Source: Streptomyces sp. CB01201
GTDB lineage: Bacteria > Actinomycetota > Actinomycetes > Streptomycetales > Streptomycetaceae
Assembly (NCBI RefSeq): GCF_002803085.1
Contig: NZ_NNBJ01000018.1
Coordinates: 1-64,000 of the forward strand
Length of the DNA stretch: 64,000 nt
Reading direction: 5' to 3'
Under the pieces are notes generated by a model, which was given only the letters and a program-made list of their open reading frames with translations, did no database searches and was not told the DNA's origin. A program made the translations under genes and the position numbers. The first letter of the stretch is position 1. Each line of letters begins with the position of its first letter. This document shows positions 32,731-41,627 of the stretch, one piece after another.

Positions 32731-34185
32731 GTGGACGTGAATGATCGGGGCGCGGGTACCCGCGGACAGGTGGAGCGAATGGAACGGGAACGTACGAGAA
32801 CGGGGCCCGGGGCCGAGAACGCCGAGGGCGCCGGGAGCGCCGGGAGCGCCGAGGGCGCCGGGAGTGCTCAGGTGGAGGCCGTGGCGGGCGCCTCCGGGCG
32901 CCCGCCGCGCGCCGCCGCGTCGCCCTTCGCCTATACGGCGGCGGACGAGGAGAAGCGCCGGGGCGTGCGCCGGATGAAGGCCACCGCGACCGGGCTGCTG
33001 CTCCTGGTCGCGGTGATCTTCGGGCTCGCCACCTGGGCGGACCGGTCGGGCGCGGGCGCCTGGGCCGGGTACGTGGCGGCGGCGGCCGAGGCCGGCATGG
33101 TGGGCGCCCTCGCCGACTGGTTCGCGGTGACCGCGCTGTTCCGCCGCCCGCTGGGCCTGCCCATCCCCCACACGGCGATCATCCAGAACAAGAAGGACCA
33201 GTTCGGCGCCTCGCTCGGCACCTTCGTGGGCGAGAACTTCCTGTCGGCCGCCGTGGTGCGCACCCGCCTCCAGGCCCTCGGCATCGGCCGCCGCCTCGGC
33301 ACCTGGCTCGCCGAGCCCGATCACGCCGAGCGCGTCACATCGGAGCTGGCCACCGCCCTGCGCGGGGCGCTGACAGTGCTGCGGGACTCCGACGTCCAGG
33401 CCGTGGTCGGCGAGGCCATCACCCGCCGGGCGGACGCGGCGGAGATCGCCCCGGGCGTCGGCAAGGCCCTGGAGCGGATCGTCGCCGACGGCAGCCACCA
33501 CAGGGCCGTGGACCTGGTGTGCGTTCGGGCCCACGACTGGCTGGTCACGCACGGGGACTCGGTGATGGACGCGGTGCAGGGCGGCGCCCCCGGCTGGACG
33601 CCCCGGTTCGTGGACCGCAAGGTCGGCGAGCGCGTCTACCGCGAGTTGCTGCGCTTCGTGACCGAGATGCGGGACATGCCGGCCCACCCCGCACGCGGCG
33701 CCCTGGACCGGTTCCTGGCGGATTTCGCGGCGGACCTCCAGTCCGATTCCGAGACCCGGACCAGGGTGGAACGCTTCAAGTCGGAGATACTGGCCCGCCC
33801 CGAGGTCCAGGACATCATCGCCTCGGCCTGGTCCTCCGTACGGTCAATGATCATCGCGGCGGCGGAGGACGACCACAGCGAGCTGCGGCTGCGCGCCCGC
33901 GCGTCCCTGCTCTCGCTCGGCACCCGGCTGTCCACCGACCCCCGTCTCCAGTCCAAGGTCGACGGCTGGCTGGAGGACGCGGCGGCGTACGTGGTGTCGA
34001 CGTACCGCGCCGAGATCACCTCGTTGATCACGGACACCGTGGCGTCGTGGGACGCGAACGACACCTCCCGCAAGATCGAGGCGAACATCGGCCGCGACCT
34101 CCAGTTCATCCGCATCAACGGCACGGTGGTCGGTGCGCTGGCCGGTCTGGTGATCTATACGGTGTCCCATGCGCTGGGCGGTTAG
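32731..34185 (+). CDS. DUF445 family membrane protein
   Basis: This protein of up to 484 residues has an N-terminal low-complexity Gly/Ser/Ala/Glu tract, a helix (GLLLLVAVIFGLATWA), then AAAEAGMVGALADWFAVTALFRRPLGLPIPHTAIIQNKKDQFG, the hallmark of DUF445. A long helical body and a C-terminal helix (GTVVGALAGLVIYTVSHALGG) follow. The function is unknown. The GTG at 32731 has AGGGAAG upstream; the ATG at 32779 with AGGTGG is an equally good start and would drop 16 residues. Confidence 0.87.
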   Translation: MDVNDRGAGTRGQVERMERERTRTGPGAENAEGAGSAGSAEGAGSAQVEAVAGASGRPPRAAASPFAYTAADEEKRRGVRRMKATATGLLLLVAVIFGLATWADRSGAGAWAGYVAAAAEAGMVGALADWFAVTALFRRPLGLPIPHTAIIQNKKDQFGASLGTFVGENFLSAAVVRTRLQALGIGRRLGTWLAEPDHAERVTSELATALRGALTVLRDSDVQAVVGEAITRRADAAEIAPGVGKALERIVADGSHHRAVDLVCVRAHDWLVTHGDSVMDAVQGGAPGWTPRFVDRKVGERVYRELLRFVTEMRDMPAHPARGALDRFLADFAADLQSDSETRTRVERFKSEILARPEVQDIIASAWSSVRSMIIAAAEDDHSELRLRARASLLSLGTRLSTDPRLQSKVDGWLEDAAAYVVSTYRAEITSLITDTVASWDANDTSRKIEANIGRDLQFIRINGTVVGALAGLVIYTVSHALGG

Positions 34186-34194
34186 CCCCGGCCA

Positions 34195-34251
34195 GGCACA
34201 TTCGGCCCGGCCCGGCACATTCGACCCGGCCCGGCACATTCGACCCGGCCC
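34195..34251. repeat. 19-base tandem repeat, three units
   Basis: GGCACATTCGACCCGGCCC is repeated at 34195, 34214 and 34233 (first unit with one change) between the convergent DUF445 and DUF1707 genes. Diverged CCGGCCC-rich units continue to about 34370. Confidence 0.9.
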
Positions 34252-34372
34252 AGCCCGAGTTTGCCCCGGCTCAGACCAGTCGACCCGGCCCGGCCCGGTT
34301 GCCCCGGCTGAGCCCAGCCGCCCCGGCCCGCCTCAGCCCAGCTGCCCCGGCCCGGCCGAATCAGGTTCCGGC

Positions 34373-35083
34373 TCAGCCCAGTTCCTTGCGTTCCCGCTTC
34401 TCCAGCGTCTCCCGCTGCTTCTCCGACCGCAGCCGCTCCTTCTGTGCCTTGCGCAGCTTGCGGTCGACACCGATGCCGCCCATCAGGGCGTACGCGACGA
34501 TCGTGACGTCCGGGGAGCCGGGGGTGCCGTCACCCATGGCCTTGCTGCCGTCGACGGCCCCCATGAAGCCGAAGCCCTTGACCCGGACGGTCAGTTCGGG
34601 CGGTACGGTCACGCCGATGCCGCCCATGATCGTGAAGAGCCGCAGTACCGTGTCGCGGTCCTCGAAGCGGGCCTCGCGCAGATCTATGTCACCGCCGCCC
34701 CACATGGCGAACGCGGTGAACCGGCGCGCCACCGTCCACGTCCCCTTGCGCGAGAACCCGCTCCAGAAGGCGAACCCGCCCTTGGAGGTGGGTGGGTGGC
34801 CGATGCGGGAGGGCCAGTGGACCTCGGACTCGTCCTCGGTGCGGCGCACGGCAGGGGCCGCCGGGCCCACCGAGACCACCGAGCCCGGCGCCGGAAGGTC
34901 GCGGACCAGCGGCTCCAACTCCCCATGTGTGCGCGCCTTGTAGGCCGCCTCCAGGCGCTGCTCGAACTCCTCCATGTCGAGACGCCCTTCGGCCACCGCG
35001 TCCCTCAGCGACTCGGCGACCCGCTCCCGCTCGGCGTCCGAGGCCCGCATCTCCGGCAGCCCGCCCGTTGGTTCACTCGTCAT
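34373..35083 (-). CDS. DUF1707 / LiaF-like envelope-stress protein
   Basis: This 236-residue protein has an N-terminal DUF1707 module (RASDAERERVAESLRDAVAEGRL, EEFEQRLEAAYKARTHGEL). The C-terminal part resembles the cell-wall-active antibiotic response fold (FAMWGGGDIDLREARFED, TIMGGIGVTVPPELTV, ALMGGIGVD), with three MGG-type turns of a beta-helix. A basic coiled tail ends it. Related proteins modulate envelope stress responses. Confidence 0.85.
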   Translation of the reverse strand: MTSEPTGGLPEMRASDAERERVAESLRDAVAEGRLDMEEFEQRLEAAYKARTHGELEPLVRDLPAPGSVVSVGPAAPAVRRTEDESEVHWPSRIGHPPTSKGGFAFWSGFSRKGTWTVARRFTAFAMWGGGDIDLREARFEDRDTVLRLFTIMGGIGVTVPPELTVRVKGFGFMGAVDGSKAMGDGTPGSPDVTIVAYALMGGIGVDRKLRKAQKERLRSEKQRETLEKRERKELG

Positions 35084-35093
35084 GGTGCGCAGA

Positions 35094-36056
35094 CTAGTGA
35101 ACCCGTGGGCCCTCGTACATTCGCGCGATCACCGCCTCGATGTCCGGCTCCCGCACCGACAGGTCCACCAGCGGATACTCCGCCGCGATGTGCGCGACCA
35201 GGGGTGCCGCCGACGCGGACGCGGGGAAGGCGAGCCACTGGCGGGGGCCCTCGACCTTGACCACCCGGGCGCCCTCGGCCCGTACCGGCGGGAGTTCGCG
35301 CTCCAGATCGACGACCAGGGTGCGTTCGCTCTCGCCCGCCTCGTGCAGCCCGGTGAGCGCGCCGTCGTACATCAGGCGACCGTGGTCGATGACCATCACG
35401 CGCCGGCAGAGCTGCTCGATGTCGGTCAGGTCGTGCGTGGTGAGCAGGATCGTGGTGGCGCGCTCGGCGTTCAGGTCGCGCAGGAACTGGCGGACCTTGG
35501 CCTTGCTGATGACGTCGAGGCCGATCGTCGGCTCGTCGAGGTACAGCACGTCCGGATCGTGCAGCAGGGCCGCCGCGATGTCGCCGCGCATCCGCTGGCC
35601 GAGCGAGAGCTGACGTACCGGGACGTCCAACAGGCTTGCCAGGTCCAGGAGTTCGACACACCGGTCGAGGTTCTCGCGGAAGCGGGCGTCGGGGATGCGG
35701 TACATACGGTGGGCCAGCCGGTAGGAGTCGTACAGCGGCAAGTCCCACCACAGCGTGGTGCGTTGGCCGAACACCACGCCGATGCGCTGCGCCATTCTCG
35801 TACGCTCGCGGGACGGGTCGAGGCCCGCGACCCGCAGGCGGCCGGCGCTCGGGGTGAGGATGCCCGTCAGCATCTTGATGGTGGTGGACTTACCGGCGCC
35901 GTTCGGACCGATGTAGCCCACCATCTCACCGCGCGGCACCCGGAAGCTGATCCCGTCCACCGCCCTGACCTGCTGCTTCTCGCGCCGCCAGCGGCCCGTT
36001 TTGCGACGCACGTCGAAGACCTTCTCGACGCCGTCGAGTTCGACGAGATCCGTCAT
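35094..36056 (-). CDS. ABC-2 type exporter ATPase
   Basis: This 320-residue ATPase has Walker A GPNGAGKST, signature LSLGQRMRGDIAAAL (variant of LSGGQ), Walker B VLYLDEPTIGLD and switch histidine in LLTTHD. It is encoded after two permeases on the same strand and probably energises export of an unknown lipid, drug or antibiotic. The start is ambiguous: ATG 36056 is spaced 8 bases from AAGGGAG, and GTG at 36059 is also possible. Confidence 0.88.
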   Translation of the reverse strand: MTDLVELDGVEKVFDVRRKTGRWRREKQQVRAVDGISFRVPRGEMVGYIGPNGAGKSTTIKMLTGILTPSAGRLRVAGLDPSRERTRMAQRIGVVFGQRTTLWWDLPLYDSYRLAHRMYRIPDARFRENLDRCVELLDLASLLDVPVRQLSLGQRMRGDIAAALLHDPDVLYLDEPTIGLDVISKAKVRQFLRDLNAERATTILLTTHDLTDIEQLCRRVMVIDHGRLMYDGALTGLHEAGESERTLVVDLERELPPVRAEGARVVKVEGPRQWLAFPASASAAPLVAHIAAEYPLVDLSVREPDIEAVIARMYEGPRVH

Positions 36057-36147
36057 CACGTCAACTCCCTTCGTCCATAAGCGGGTTCGCCTTCAAGGCG
36101 TGCGTCCTGGCGTCGGCTCACGCCCCAGTCCCCTCCCTCGGCCCATG

Positions 36148-37056
36148 TCAACTCCCCGTGCTGCGGTACGACCTGACGCCCACCCGCCACGCCTGGCCCG
36201 CCAGGATCAGGCACAGCGCCGCGACCAGCGGGGGCGTGAAGGCGAACCAGGCCGGCAGGGCCAGCGGGTAGGGGCGGCCCAGGACGTAGAGCGCGGGCAG
36301 CCAGTTCACGAAGGCCAGCGGGAAGACGTAGGTGACGCCGCGCACCATGTCCTTGGCGAACACCGTCGGCGGATACTGGAGCAGCGTCTGGCCGCCGTAC
36401 GTGAACGCGCTCTGCACCTCGGCCGCGTCCTGCGCCCAGAACTGGAAGGCCGCGCCCGCCACGAACACCGCGCAGAAGATCGCGGTACCGCTGAGCAGCA
36501 TCATGGGCACGAGCAGCGCCTTCAGTACCGTCCAGTGCACGTCCAGGGCGAGCAGCGAGCCGCCGAGGACCAGCAGCCCTTGCAGCAGGCGGCCGAGCCG
36601 CTGGAGGCCGAAGCGGTCGGCGGCGACCTGGGCGAGAACCGGCGCCGGGCGCACCAGGAGGGTGTCGAGCGTGCCGTCCCGGACCCGTGCGCCGAGCTTG
36701 TCGATGGAGCCGAGCAGCGCGTTCGCGAGGCCGAACGCCGTCGTCGACGTCCCGTACAGGAAGGCCACTTCGGCGAAGGAGTAGCCGCCGAGCGAGCGGA
36801 CCTGCGAGAACATCAGGGCGATCACGACGAAGTCGAACGCCGTCACCAGGAAGTTGCCGACCAGCATCATCGCGAAGGACGCCCGATAGGCGAGTGTGGA
36901 GCGGATCCACATTCCGGCGATCATCCTGTACGTGGCCCACATACCCGGCGCCGGAAGCCGCTCGGGCGCCCCGGCCGCACCGGCCGCCCCGGGCACCCCC
37001 GTCCACTCGCCCCTCGCGGTCCGCTCACCCCTTGCGCCACCCCTCGTGTCAGCCAC
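36148..37056 (-). CDS. ABC-2 family permease (second subunit)
   Basis: This 302-residue protein has about six helices after a hydrophilic N-terminus; MWATYRMIAGMWIRSTLAYRASFAMMLVGNF opens the membrane part. A conserved charged region reads GSIDKLGARVRDGTLDTLLVRPAP. The GTG at 37056 overlaps the end of the other permease gene. It probably pairs with that protein as a heterodimeric exporter channel. Confidence 0.82.
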   Translation of the reverse strand: MADTRGGARGERTARGEWTGVPGAAGAAGAPERLPAPGMWATYRMIAGMWIRSTLAYRASFAMMLVGNFLVTAFDFVVIALMFSQVRSLGGYSFAEVAFLYGTSTTAFGLANALLGSIDKLGARVRDGTLDTLLVRPAPVLAQVAADRFGLQRLGRLLQGLLVLGGSLLALDVHWTVLKALLVPMMLLSGTAIFCAVFVAGAAFQFWAQDAAEVQSAFTYGGQTLLQYPPTVFAKDMVRGVTYVFPLAFVNWLPALYVLGRPYPLALPAWFAFTPPLVAALCLILAGQAWRVGVRSYRSTGS

Positions 37057-37870
37057 CCTGCACCACCACCCTCCGTACCGCCGCGGACTGGAGCACCCGG
37101 CCCGCGCCGAGCAACAGCGCCGCCCAGCCGAGCTGGAACCCGTAGGCGCCGAGCAGGCCCGTCCCGTGGTGGTGGCCCATCAGGACGTCGGCCGGGATCT
37201 GGAGCAGACAGGACCAGGGCAGCGCCCGGGCCACCTCGCCGAGCAGGCCGGGGAAGGCGTTGAGCGGCAGCAGCATCCCGGAGAAGAACAGGCCCGCGAT
37301 GGAGACGAGCGAGGAGACACCGGCCCCGTCGAGCAGCCAGAACGCCGAGAGGGCCACCAGGAACCGCAGCGCGAAGCTCACCACCACGCCCAGCAGGACC
37401 GCGAGGAGGAAGGCGAGCCAGGTGCCCGGGGTCGTGGGCAGCGCGAGGTCGAAGAACAGCGCGCCGAAGGCGAGCGGGACCGCTCCGCGCCCCAGGAAGT
37501 GGAACAGGGCCCGGCCCAGATCGGCCGACAGCCACCACAGCTGGAGGTCGGCGGGCCGGTAGAGGTCGATCGCGATGTCACCCGTACGGATGCGTTCCAC
37601 CAGTTCGTCCGCGAAGCCCCCGCCGAACATATTGACCGTCATCAGCAGGGCCTGGCTGACCCACACATAGGTGAGCGCCTGGGACTGGTCGTAGCCACCG
37701 AGGTTGGGGCGCTGGTCCCACAGGGCTATATAGGTGTACGCCACGATCACGCCGAAGACGGTGTTGGTGAACACCCCGGCCGCGGTGGCGACCCGGTACG
37801 TCGTATAGCGCCGGAATCCACCCGCGGCCACGACCCCGTACAGCCGCACGAACGCCCCCTCTCCCGTCAT
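37049..37870 (-). CDS. ABC-2 family permease (first subunit)
   Basis: This 273-residue protein has six helices and resembles its neighbour: RYTTYRVATAAGVFTNTVFGVIVAYTYIALW, then ELVERIRTGDIAIDLYRPADLQLWWL. The ATG at 37870 is chosen because the family fold begins here; the open frame continues far upstream only as antisense to the penicillin-binding-protein gene. It is first gene of the exporter operon. Confidence 0.82.
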   Translation of the reverse strand: MTGEGAFVRLYGVVAAGGFRRYTTYRVATAAGVFTNTVFGVIVAYTYIALWDQRPNLGGYDQSQALTYVWVSQALLMTVNMFGGGFADELVERIRTGDIAIDLYRPADLQLWWLSADLGRALFHFLGRGAVPLAFGALFFDLALPTTPGTWLAFLLAVLLGVVVSFALRFLVALSAFWLLDGAGVSSLVSIAGLFFSGMLLPLNAFPGLLGEVARALPWSCLLQIPADVLMGHHHGTGLLGAYGFQLGWAALLLGAGRVLQSAAVRRVVVQGG

Positions 37871-37958
37871 GGACACCAAAGCGCGGGAGCCTAGCCCAGC
37901 CCTCCAGCCCTTCGCGACGGAATTTCCGCGGCTGGACATGCAAGATGTCCTTACGGTG

Positions 37959-37983
37959 AGAATCGTCCGATTTGGTCGATTCT
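37959..37983. promoter_or_regulatory. Inverted repeat between exporter and PBP genes
   Basis: AGAATCG-11 bases-CGATTCT lies in the divergent spacer and includes ATCGTCCGATT. It is a possible operator or promoter element for either gene. Confidence 0.35.
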
Positions 37984-38053
37984 TATCGACAACCAGCCCG
38001 TACCTCACCCCGCACGCGACCGGGACGCAATGGCCGGAGAGAGCCGGAGAGAC

Positions 38054-40693
38054 ATGAGCGACGACGAGCAGCCGGAGCCACCGCACCCCGGACCCGGACC
38101 CAAGGCGCCACGGAAGTGGACGCCCCGCGACCTCGGCGCCACCGGATCCACCCCGCCGGGCCCCGACGCCGCAGCCGACGGCTCCACCGACCCGGACGAG
38201 CCGGACGAGCCCGCGGGCCGATCCGGCCCGGCCGGAGCCGCCGCCGCCACCGGTGCGAGCGCGGGCACCGGCACCCCCGCCGGCCCGGGCAAGCGGCCCA
38301 AGCGCACCGGCTGGCGCCGGTTCGTCCCCCGCTGGCGGGTCGTCCTCGGCATCGTCCTGCTCATCGCGCTGCTGCTCATCGGCGGCTTCATCGCCGGCTA
38401 CACGCTCGTGTCGATCCCCGCCGCCAACGCCGGGGCCACCGCCCAGTCCAACGTCTTCCTGTACGCCGACGGCACCCAGCTCGCCTCGGACGGCGAGGTC
38501 AACCGCGAGAACGTCCAGCTCGCACAGGTCCCGCTGACCGTCCAGCACGCCGTACTGGCCGCCGAGGACCGGGACTTCTACTCCGAGCGCGCCGTCGACC
38601 CCAAGGCGATGGTCCGCGCCGCCTGGAACACCCTGACCGGCAAGGGCACCCAGGGCGGCTCCACCATCACCCAGCAGTACGTCAAGAACTACTACCTCGG
38701 CCAGGAACAGACCGTCACCCGCAAGGTGAAGGAGTTCTTCATCGCGATCAAGCTCAATCGCGAGGAGACCAAGGAGGACATCCTCGCCGGGTACCTGAAC
38801 ACCAGCTACTTCGGCCGCAACGCGTACGGCATCCAGGCCGCCTCCCAGGCGTACTACAGCAAGGACGTCGAGAAGCTCACCACCGGCGAGGGCGCCTACC
38901 TCGCGTCCCTGCTCAACTCCCCCAGCGCGTACGACGTCATCGCCCATCCGCAGAACAAGCCCCGGGCGCTGGCCCGTTGGAACTACGTGCTCGACGGCAT
39001 GGTCAAGAAGAAGTGGCTCGGCGCCTCCGAACGGGCCGCGACCACCTTCCCCGTGCCCGGAAAGGTCAAGCCGCGGGCGGGCCTCGCCGGCCAGCGCGGC
39101 TACCTCGTCGAGGCCGTCAAGGACTACCTCACCGGCAACAAGATCATCGACGAGAACACCCTGGCCACCGGCGGCTACCGGATCACCACCACCATCCAGA
39201 AGGACAAGCAGGACGCCTTCGTCAAGGCCGTCGACGACACCGTCAACTCCAAGCTGAGCACCGACCGCAAGGCCGACCGCAACGTACGCGTGGGCGGCGC
39301 CTCCATCGACCCGGCCAGCGGCAAGGTCCTCGCGATGTACGGGGGCATCGACTACACCAAGCAGTACGTCAACAACGCGACCCGGCGCGACTTCCAAGTG
39401 GGCTCGACCTTCAAGCCGTTCGTCTTCACCTCGGCCGTCGTCAACAACTCCAAGACCCAGGACGGCCGCCCCATCACCCCCAACACCGTCTACGACGGCA
39501 CCAACAAGCGGCCGGTACAGGGCTGGGACGGCGGCAGCTACGCACCCGCCAACGAGGACGACGCCTCCTACGGGCCCATCACCGTGCGCACCGCCACCGA
39601 CAAGTCCGTCAACGCCGTGTACGCGCAGATGGCCGTCGACGTCGGCTCCGCCAAGGTCAAGCAGACCGCGATCGAACTCGGCCTGCCCGCCGACACCCCC
39701 GACCTGAACGCGTCCCCCTCGATCGCGCTCGGCCCGGCCACCGCGAGCGTCCTCGACATGACGCAGGCGTACGCCACGCTCGCCGGACACGGACGCCACG
39801 GCACGTACACGATGGTCGAATCCGTCATCAAGGACGGCGAGAAGACCGAACTGCCCGCGCAGGAGCCCGAACAGGCCGTCACCCGCGAGGCCGCCGACAC
39901 CACGACGTCGATGCTCCAGAGCGTCGTCGACGGCGGTACGGGCACGGCCGCGCAGGCCTCCGGGCGGCCCTCCGCCGGCAAGACCGGCACCGCCGAACAG
40001 GACAAGGCCGCCTGGTTCGCGGGCTACACCCCCGACCTGGCCACCGTCGTCGCGCTGATGGGCGCCGATCCCGACACGGCCGTGCAACAGCCGCTGTACG
40101 GGGCACTGGGCTTCCCCCGCATGAACGGCGGCGGGCCGCCGGCGCAGATCTGGGCGCAGTACACCAAGGGCGCCCTGCGCAGCAGTGAGCCCAAGGACTT
40201 CGACCTGGAACTCCAGGACGGCGCGAACATCCCCGTCGAGCCGCCGGCCCCCAACCCGTCCCAGCCCCCGACGCCCGGCGGCGACCAGGGACAGACGCAG
40301 GGACAGAACCAGGGCCAGGACCAGGGCCAGACGGGCGGCCGCAACCAGGGCCAGACACAAGGCCAGAACCAAGGTCAGACCCAGGGGCAGAGCCAGGGAC
40401 AGAACCAGGGCGGCCTCAACCAGGGACAGACCCAGGGGCAGACGCAGGGCCAGACCGCCCAGGGCCAGAACCAGGGTCAGGACCAGGGCCAGACACAGGG
40501 CGGCGCCGACAACGGCGGCACCAACACCGGCGGCCAGATCCAGGGCCAGACGCAAGGTCAGATCCAGGGCCAGGACCAGGGCCAGACCCAGGGCGGCACC
40601 ACGAACGGCGGCACCAACAGCGGCAGCACCGAAGGCCCCGGAGCCACCACGACCGGCCTGGCCGCACGGCCCCGGGGCTCACGCAGCCCGTGA
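38054..40693 (+). CDS. Class A penicillin-binding protein (transglycosylase/transpeptidase)
   Basis: This 879-residue bifunctional peptidoglycan synthase has a Pro/Asp-rich cytosolic N-terminus and a helix (VVLGIVLLIALLLIGGFIAGY). The GT51 domain has AAEDRDFYSERAVDP (catalytic Glu about 171) and QGGSTITQQYVKN. The transpeptidase has STFK at 451-454, SVN 518-520 and KTG 643-645. The last roughly 130 residues are Gly/Gln repeats (GQTQGQNQGQDQG). GGAGAG precedes ATG 38054; an upstream ATG at 38030 has no comparable site. Confidence 0.93.
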   Translation: MSDDEQPEPPHPGPGPKAPRKWTPRDLGATGSTPPGPDAAADGSTDPDEPDEPAGRSGPAGAAAATGASAGTGTPAGPGKRPKRTGWRRFVPRWRVVLGIVLLIALLLIGGFIAGYTLVSIPAANAGATAQSNVFLYADGTQLASDGEVNRENVQLAQVPLTVQHAVLAAEDRDFYSERAVDPKAMVRAAWNTLTGKGTQGGSTITQQYVKNYYLGQEQTVTRKVKEFFIAIKLNREETKEDILAGYLNTSYFGRNAYGIQAASQAYYSKDVEKLTTGEGAYLASLLNSPSAYDVIAHPQNKPRALARWNYVLDGMVKKKWLGASERAATTFPVPGKVKPRAGLAGQRGYLVEAVKDYLTGNKIIDENTLATGGYRITTTIQKDKQDAFVKAVDDTVNSKLSTDRKADRNVRVGGASIDPASGKVLAMYGGIDYTKQYVNNATRRDFQVGSTFKPFVFTSAVVNNSKTQDGRPITPNTVYDGTNKRPVQGWDGGSYAPANEDDASYGPITVRTATDKSVNAVYAQMAVDVGSAKVKQTAIELGLPADTPDLNASPSIALGPATASVLDMTQAYATLAGHGRHGTYTMVESVIKDGEKTELPAQEPEQAVTREAADTTTSMLQSVVDGGTGTAAQASGRPSAGKTGTAEQDKAAWFAGYTPDLATVVALMGADPDTAVQQPLYGALGFPRMNGGGPPAQIWAQYTKGALRSSEPKDFDLELQDGANIPVEPPAPNPSQPPTPGGDQGQTQGQNQGQDQGQTGGRNQGQTQGQNQGQTQGQSQGQNQGGLNQGQTQGQTQGQTAQGQNQGQDQGQTQGGADNGGTNTGGQIQGQTQGQIQGQDQGQTQGGTTNGGTNSGSTEGPGATTTGLAARPRGSRSP

Positions 40694-40752
40694 CGGACCG
40701 GTTCCTGGCGGGCCTGGCGGGCCGAACGGCCGGGCCCGCCAGGCGGTCCCTG

Positions 40753-41073
40753 TCAGTGGCCGCTCGTCGCCTTGAGGCCGACCACGGAGACGAGCAGCAG
40801 ACAGACGAAGAAGATCCGGGCGGCGGTGGCCGGCTCACCGAGGACCACCATGCCGAGCACCGCCGCACCGGCCGCGCCGATCCCCACCCACACGCCGTAC
40901 GCGGTGCCGATGGGCAGCGTCTTGGCGGCCTGCGAGAGCAGCATCATGGACGCGACGATCCCGGCGCCCGTGAGCACACTGGGGACCAGCCGGGTGAAGC
41001 CGTCGGTGTACTTCATGCCGATCGACCAGCCCACTTCGAGCAGACCGGCGACGACGAGCAGAACCCAGGCCAT
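40753..41073 (-). CDS. gdx: SMR-family guanidinium exporter (SugE/Gdx)
   Basis: This 106-residue protein has four helices, the SMR glutamate Glu13 in AGLLEVGWSIGMKYTDGFT and a GTAYGVWVGIGAAGAAVLGM loop. The WSIGMKYTDGFT segment is typical of SugE/Gdx proteins, which export guanidinium by proton exchange. The guanidine-III riboswitch in its leader supports that substrate over quaternary ammonium. GGAGG lies close before the ATG at 41073. Confidence 0.92.
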   Translation of the reverse strand: MAWVLLVVAGLLEVGWSIGMKYTDGFTRLVPSVLTGAGIVASMMLLSQAAKTLPIGTAYGVWVGIGAAGAAVLGMVVLGEPATAARIFFVCLLLVSVVGLKATSGH

Positions 41074-41107
41074 GAGGACCTCCGAGACGCGTGAGGAAAA
41101 TACGGGT

Positions 41108-41149
41108 GCGTCGTCTTGTCCTGACCCGGTACGACGCGTCTCGTCGGGG
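41108..41149 (-). ncRNA. Guanidine-III (ykkC-III) riboswitch
   Basis: The minus strand reads CCCCGACGAGACGCGTCG then TACCGGGTCAGGACAAGACG and ACGC, matching the class III guanidine aptamer core (GACGAG, GTACC, GGTCAGGACAAGACG). The pseudoknot CCCCG/CGGG-type helices can form. It lies 34 bases upstream of the exporter start. CGAGACGCGT in the aptamer (41134-41143) is exactly complementary to ACGCGTCTCG (41083-41092), which abuts the GGAGG site, giving a simple translational on-switch. Confidence 0.92.
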
Positions 41150-41175
41150 TCCCACCACGATAACAAAGGGCAGGC

Positions 41176-41206
41176 GAAAGGGCCGGTGACAACGGTCACC
41201 AGCCCC
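41176..41206 (-). terminator. Hairpin upstream of riboswitch, after GroES-like gene
   Basis: In minus-strand sense, GGGGCTGGTGAC-CGTT-GTCACCGGCCC is followed by TTTCGCC. It separates the GroES-like gene (stop at 41251) from the exporter unit. Confidence 0.7.
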
Positions 41207-41250
41207 TTCCGCGCGGGTCGTGGGACGCCCGTGAAGCGCCCTGCCCCTGC

Positions 41251-41583
41251 CTACAAATACAGCCCGGTGGAGTCCTCCGACACCCGCTCGGAGGCCACGG
41301 CGTGCAGATCGCGCTCGCGCATCAGCACGTACGCCACGCCCCGCACCTCGACCTCGGCCCGGTCCTCGGGGTCGTACAGCACCCGGTCGCCCGGCTCCAC
41401 CGTGCGGACGTTCTGGCCGACCGCGACCACCTCGGCCCAGGCCAGCCGCTTGCCGACGGCGGCGGTCGCGGGGATGAGGATGCCGCCGCCCGACCGCCGC
41501 TCGCCCTCGGGCGTGTCGGACCGGACCAGCACACGGTCGTGCAGCATCCGGATGGGCAGCTTGTCGTGGGTGTTCTCGCTCAC
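41251..41583 (-). CDS. GroES-like co-chaperone family protein
   Basis: This 110-residue protein has the Cpn10 beta-barrel signature: LPIRMLHDRVLVRSDTPEGERRSGGGILIPATA, VVAVGQNVRTVEPGDRVLY, and the terminal EVEVRGVAYVLMRERDLHAV. It is not next to groEL and is diverged at the mobile loop (RRSGGG), so it may be an alternative co-chaperonin or a stand-alone protein. The GTG start at 41583 is chosen for the family start; longer frames are antisense-like. Confidence 0.85.
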   Translation of the reverse strand: MSENTHDKLPIRMLHDRVLVRSDTPEGERRSGGGILIPATAAVGKRLAWAEVVAVGQNVRTVEPGDRVLYDPEDRAEVEVRGVAYVLMRERDLHAVASERVSEDSTGLYL

Positions 41584-41627
41584 GGGGTCGAACCTACCCG
41601 CACCGGCCGCGGCCGTACGCGGAAGGG

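Noticed and set aside
32205..32744. Plus- and minus-strand frames in the 32.1-32.7 kb spacer
   Set aside because: Low-complexity Arg/Pro content, contains an exact 25-base duplication, no initiation signals.
31780..33687. 635-codon open frame antisense to the DUF445 gene
   Set aside because: Arg/Gly/Val-rich composition and no ribosome site; mirrors codon bias of the real gene on the other strand.
37871..40555. Upstream extension of the first ABC-2 permease to 1168 residues
   Set aside because: The extension is antisense to the penicillin-binding-protein gene and consists of low-complexity Gly/Val/Leu; the permease fold begins at 37870.
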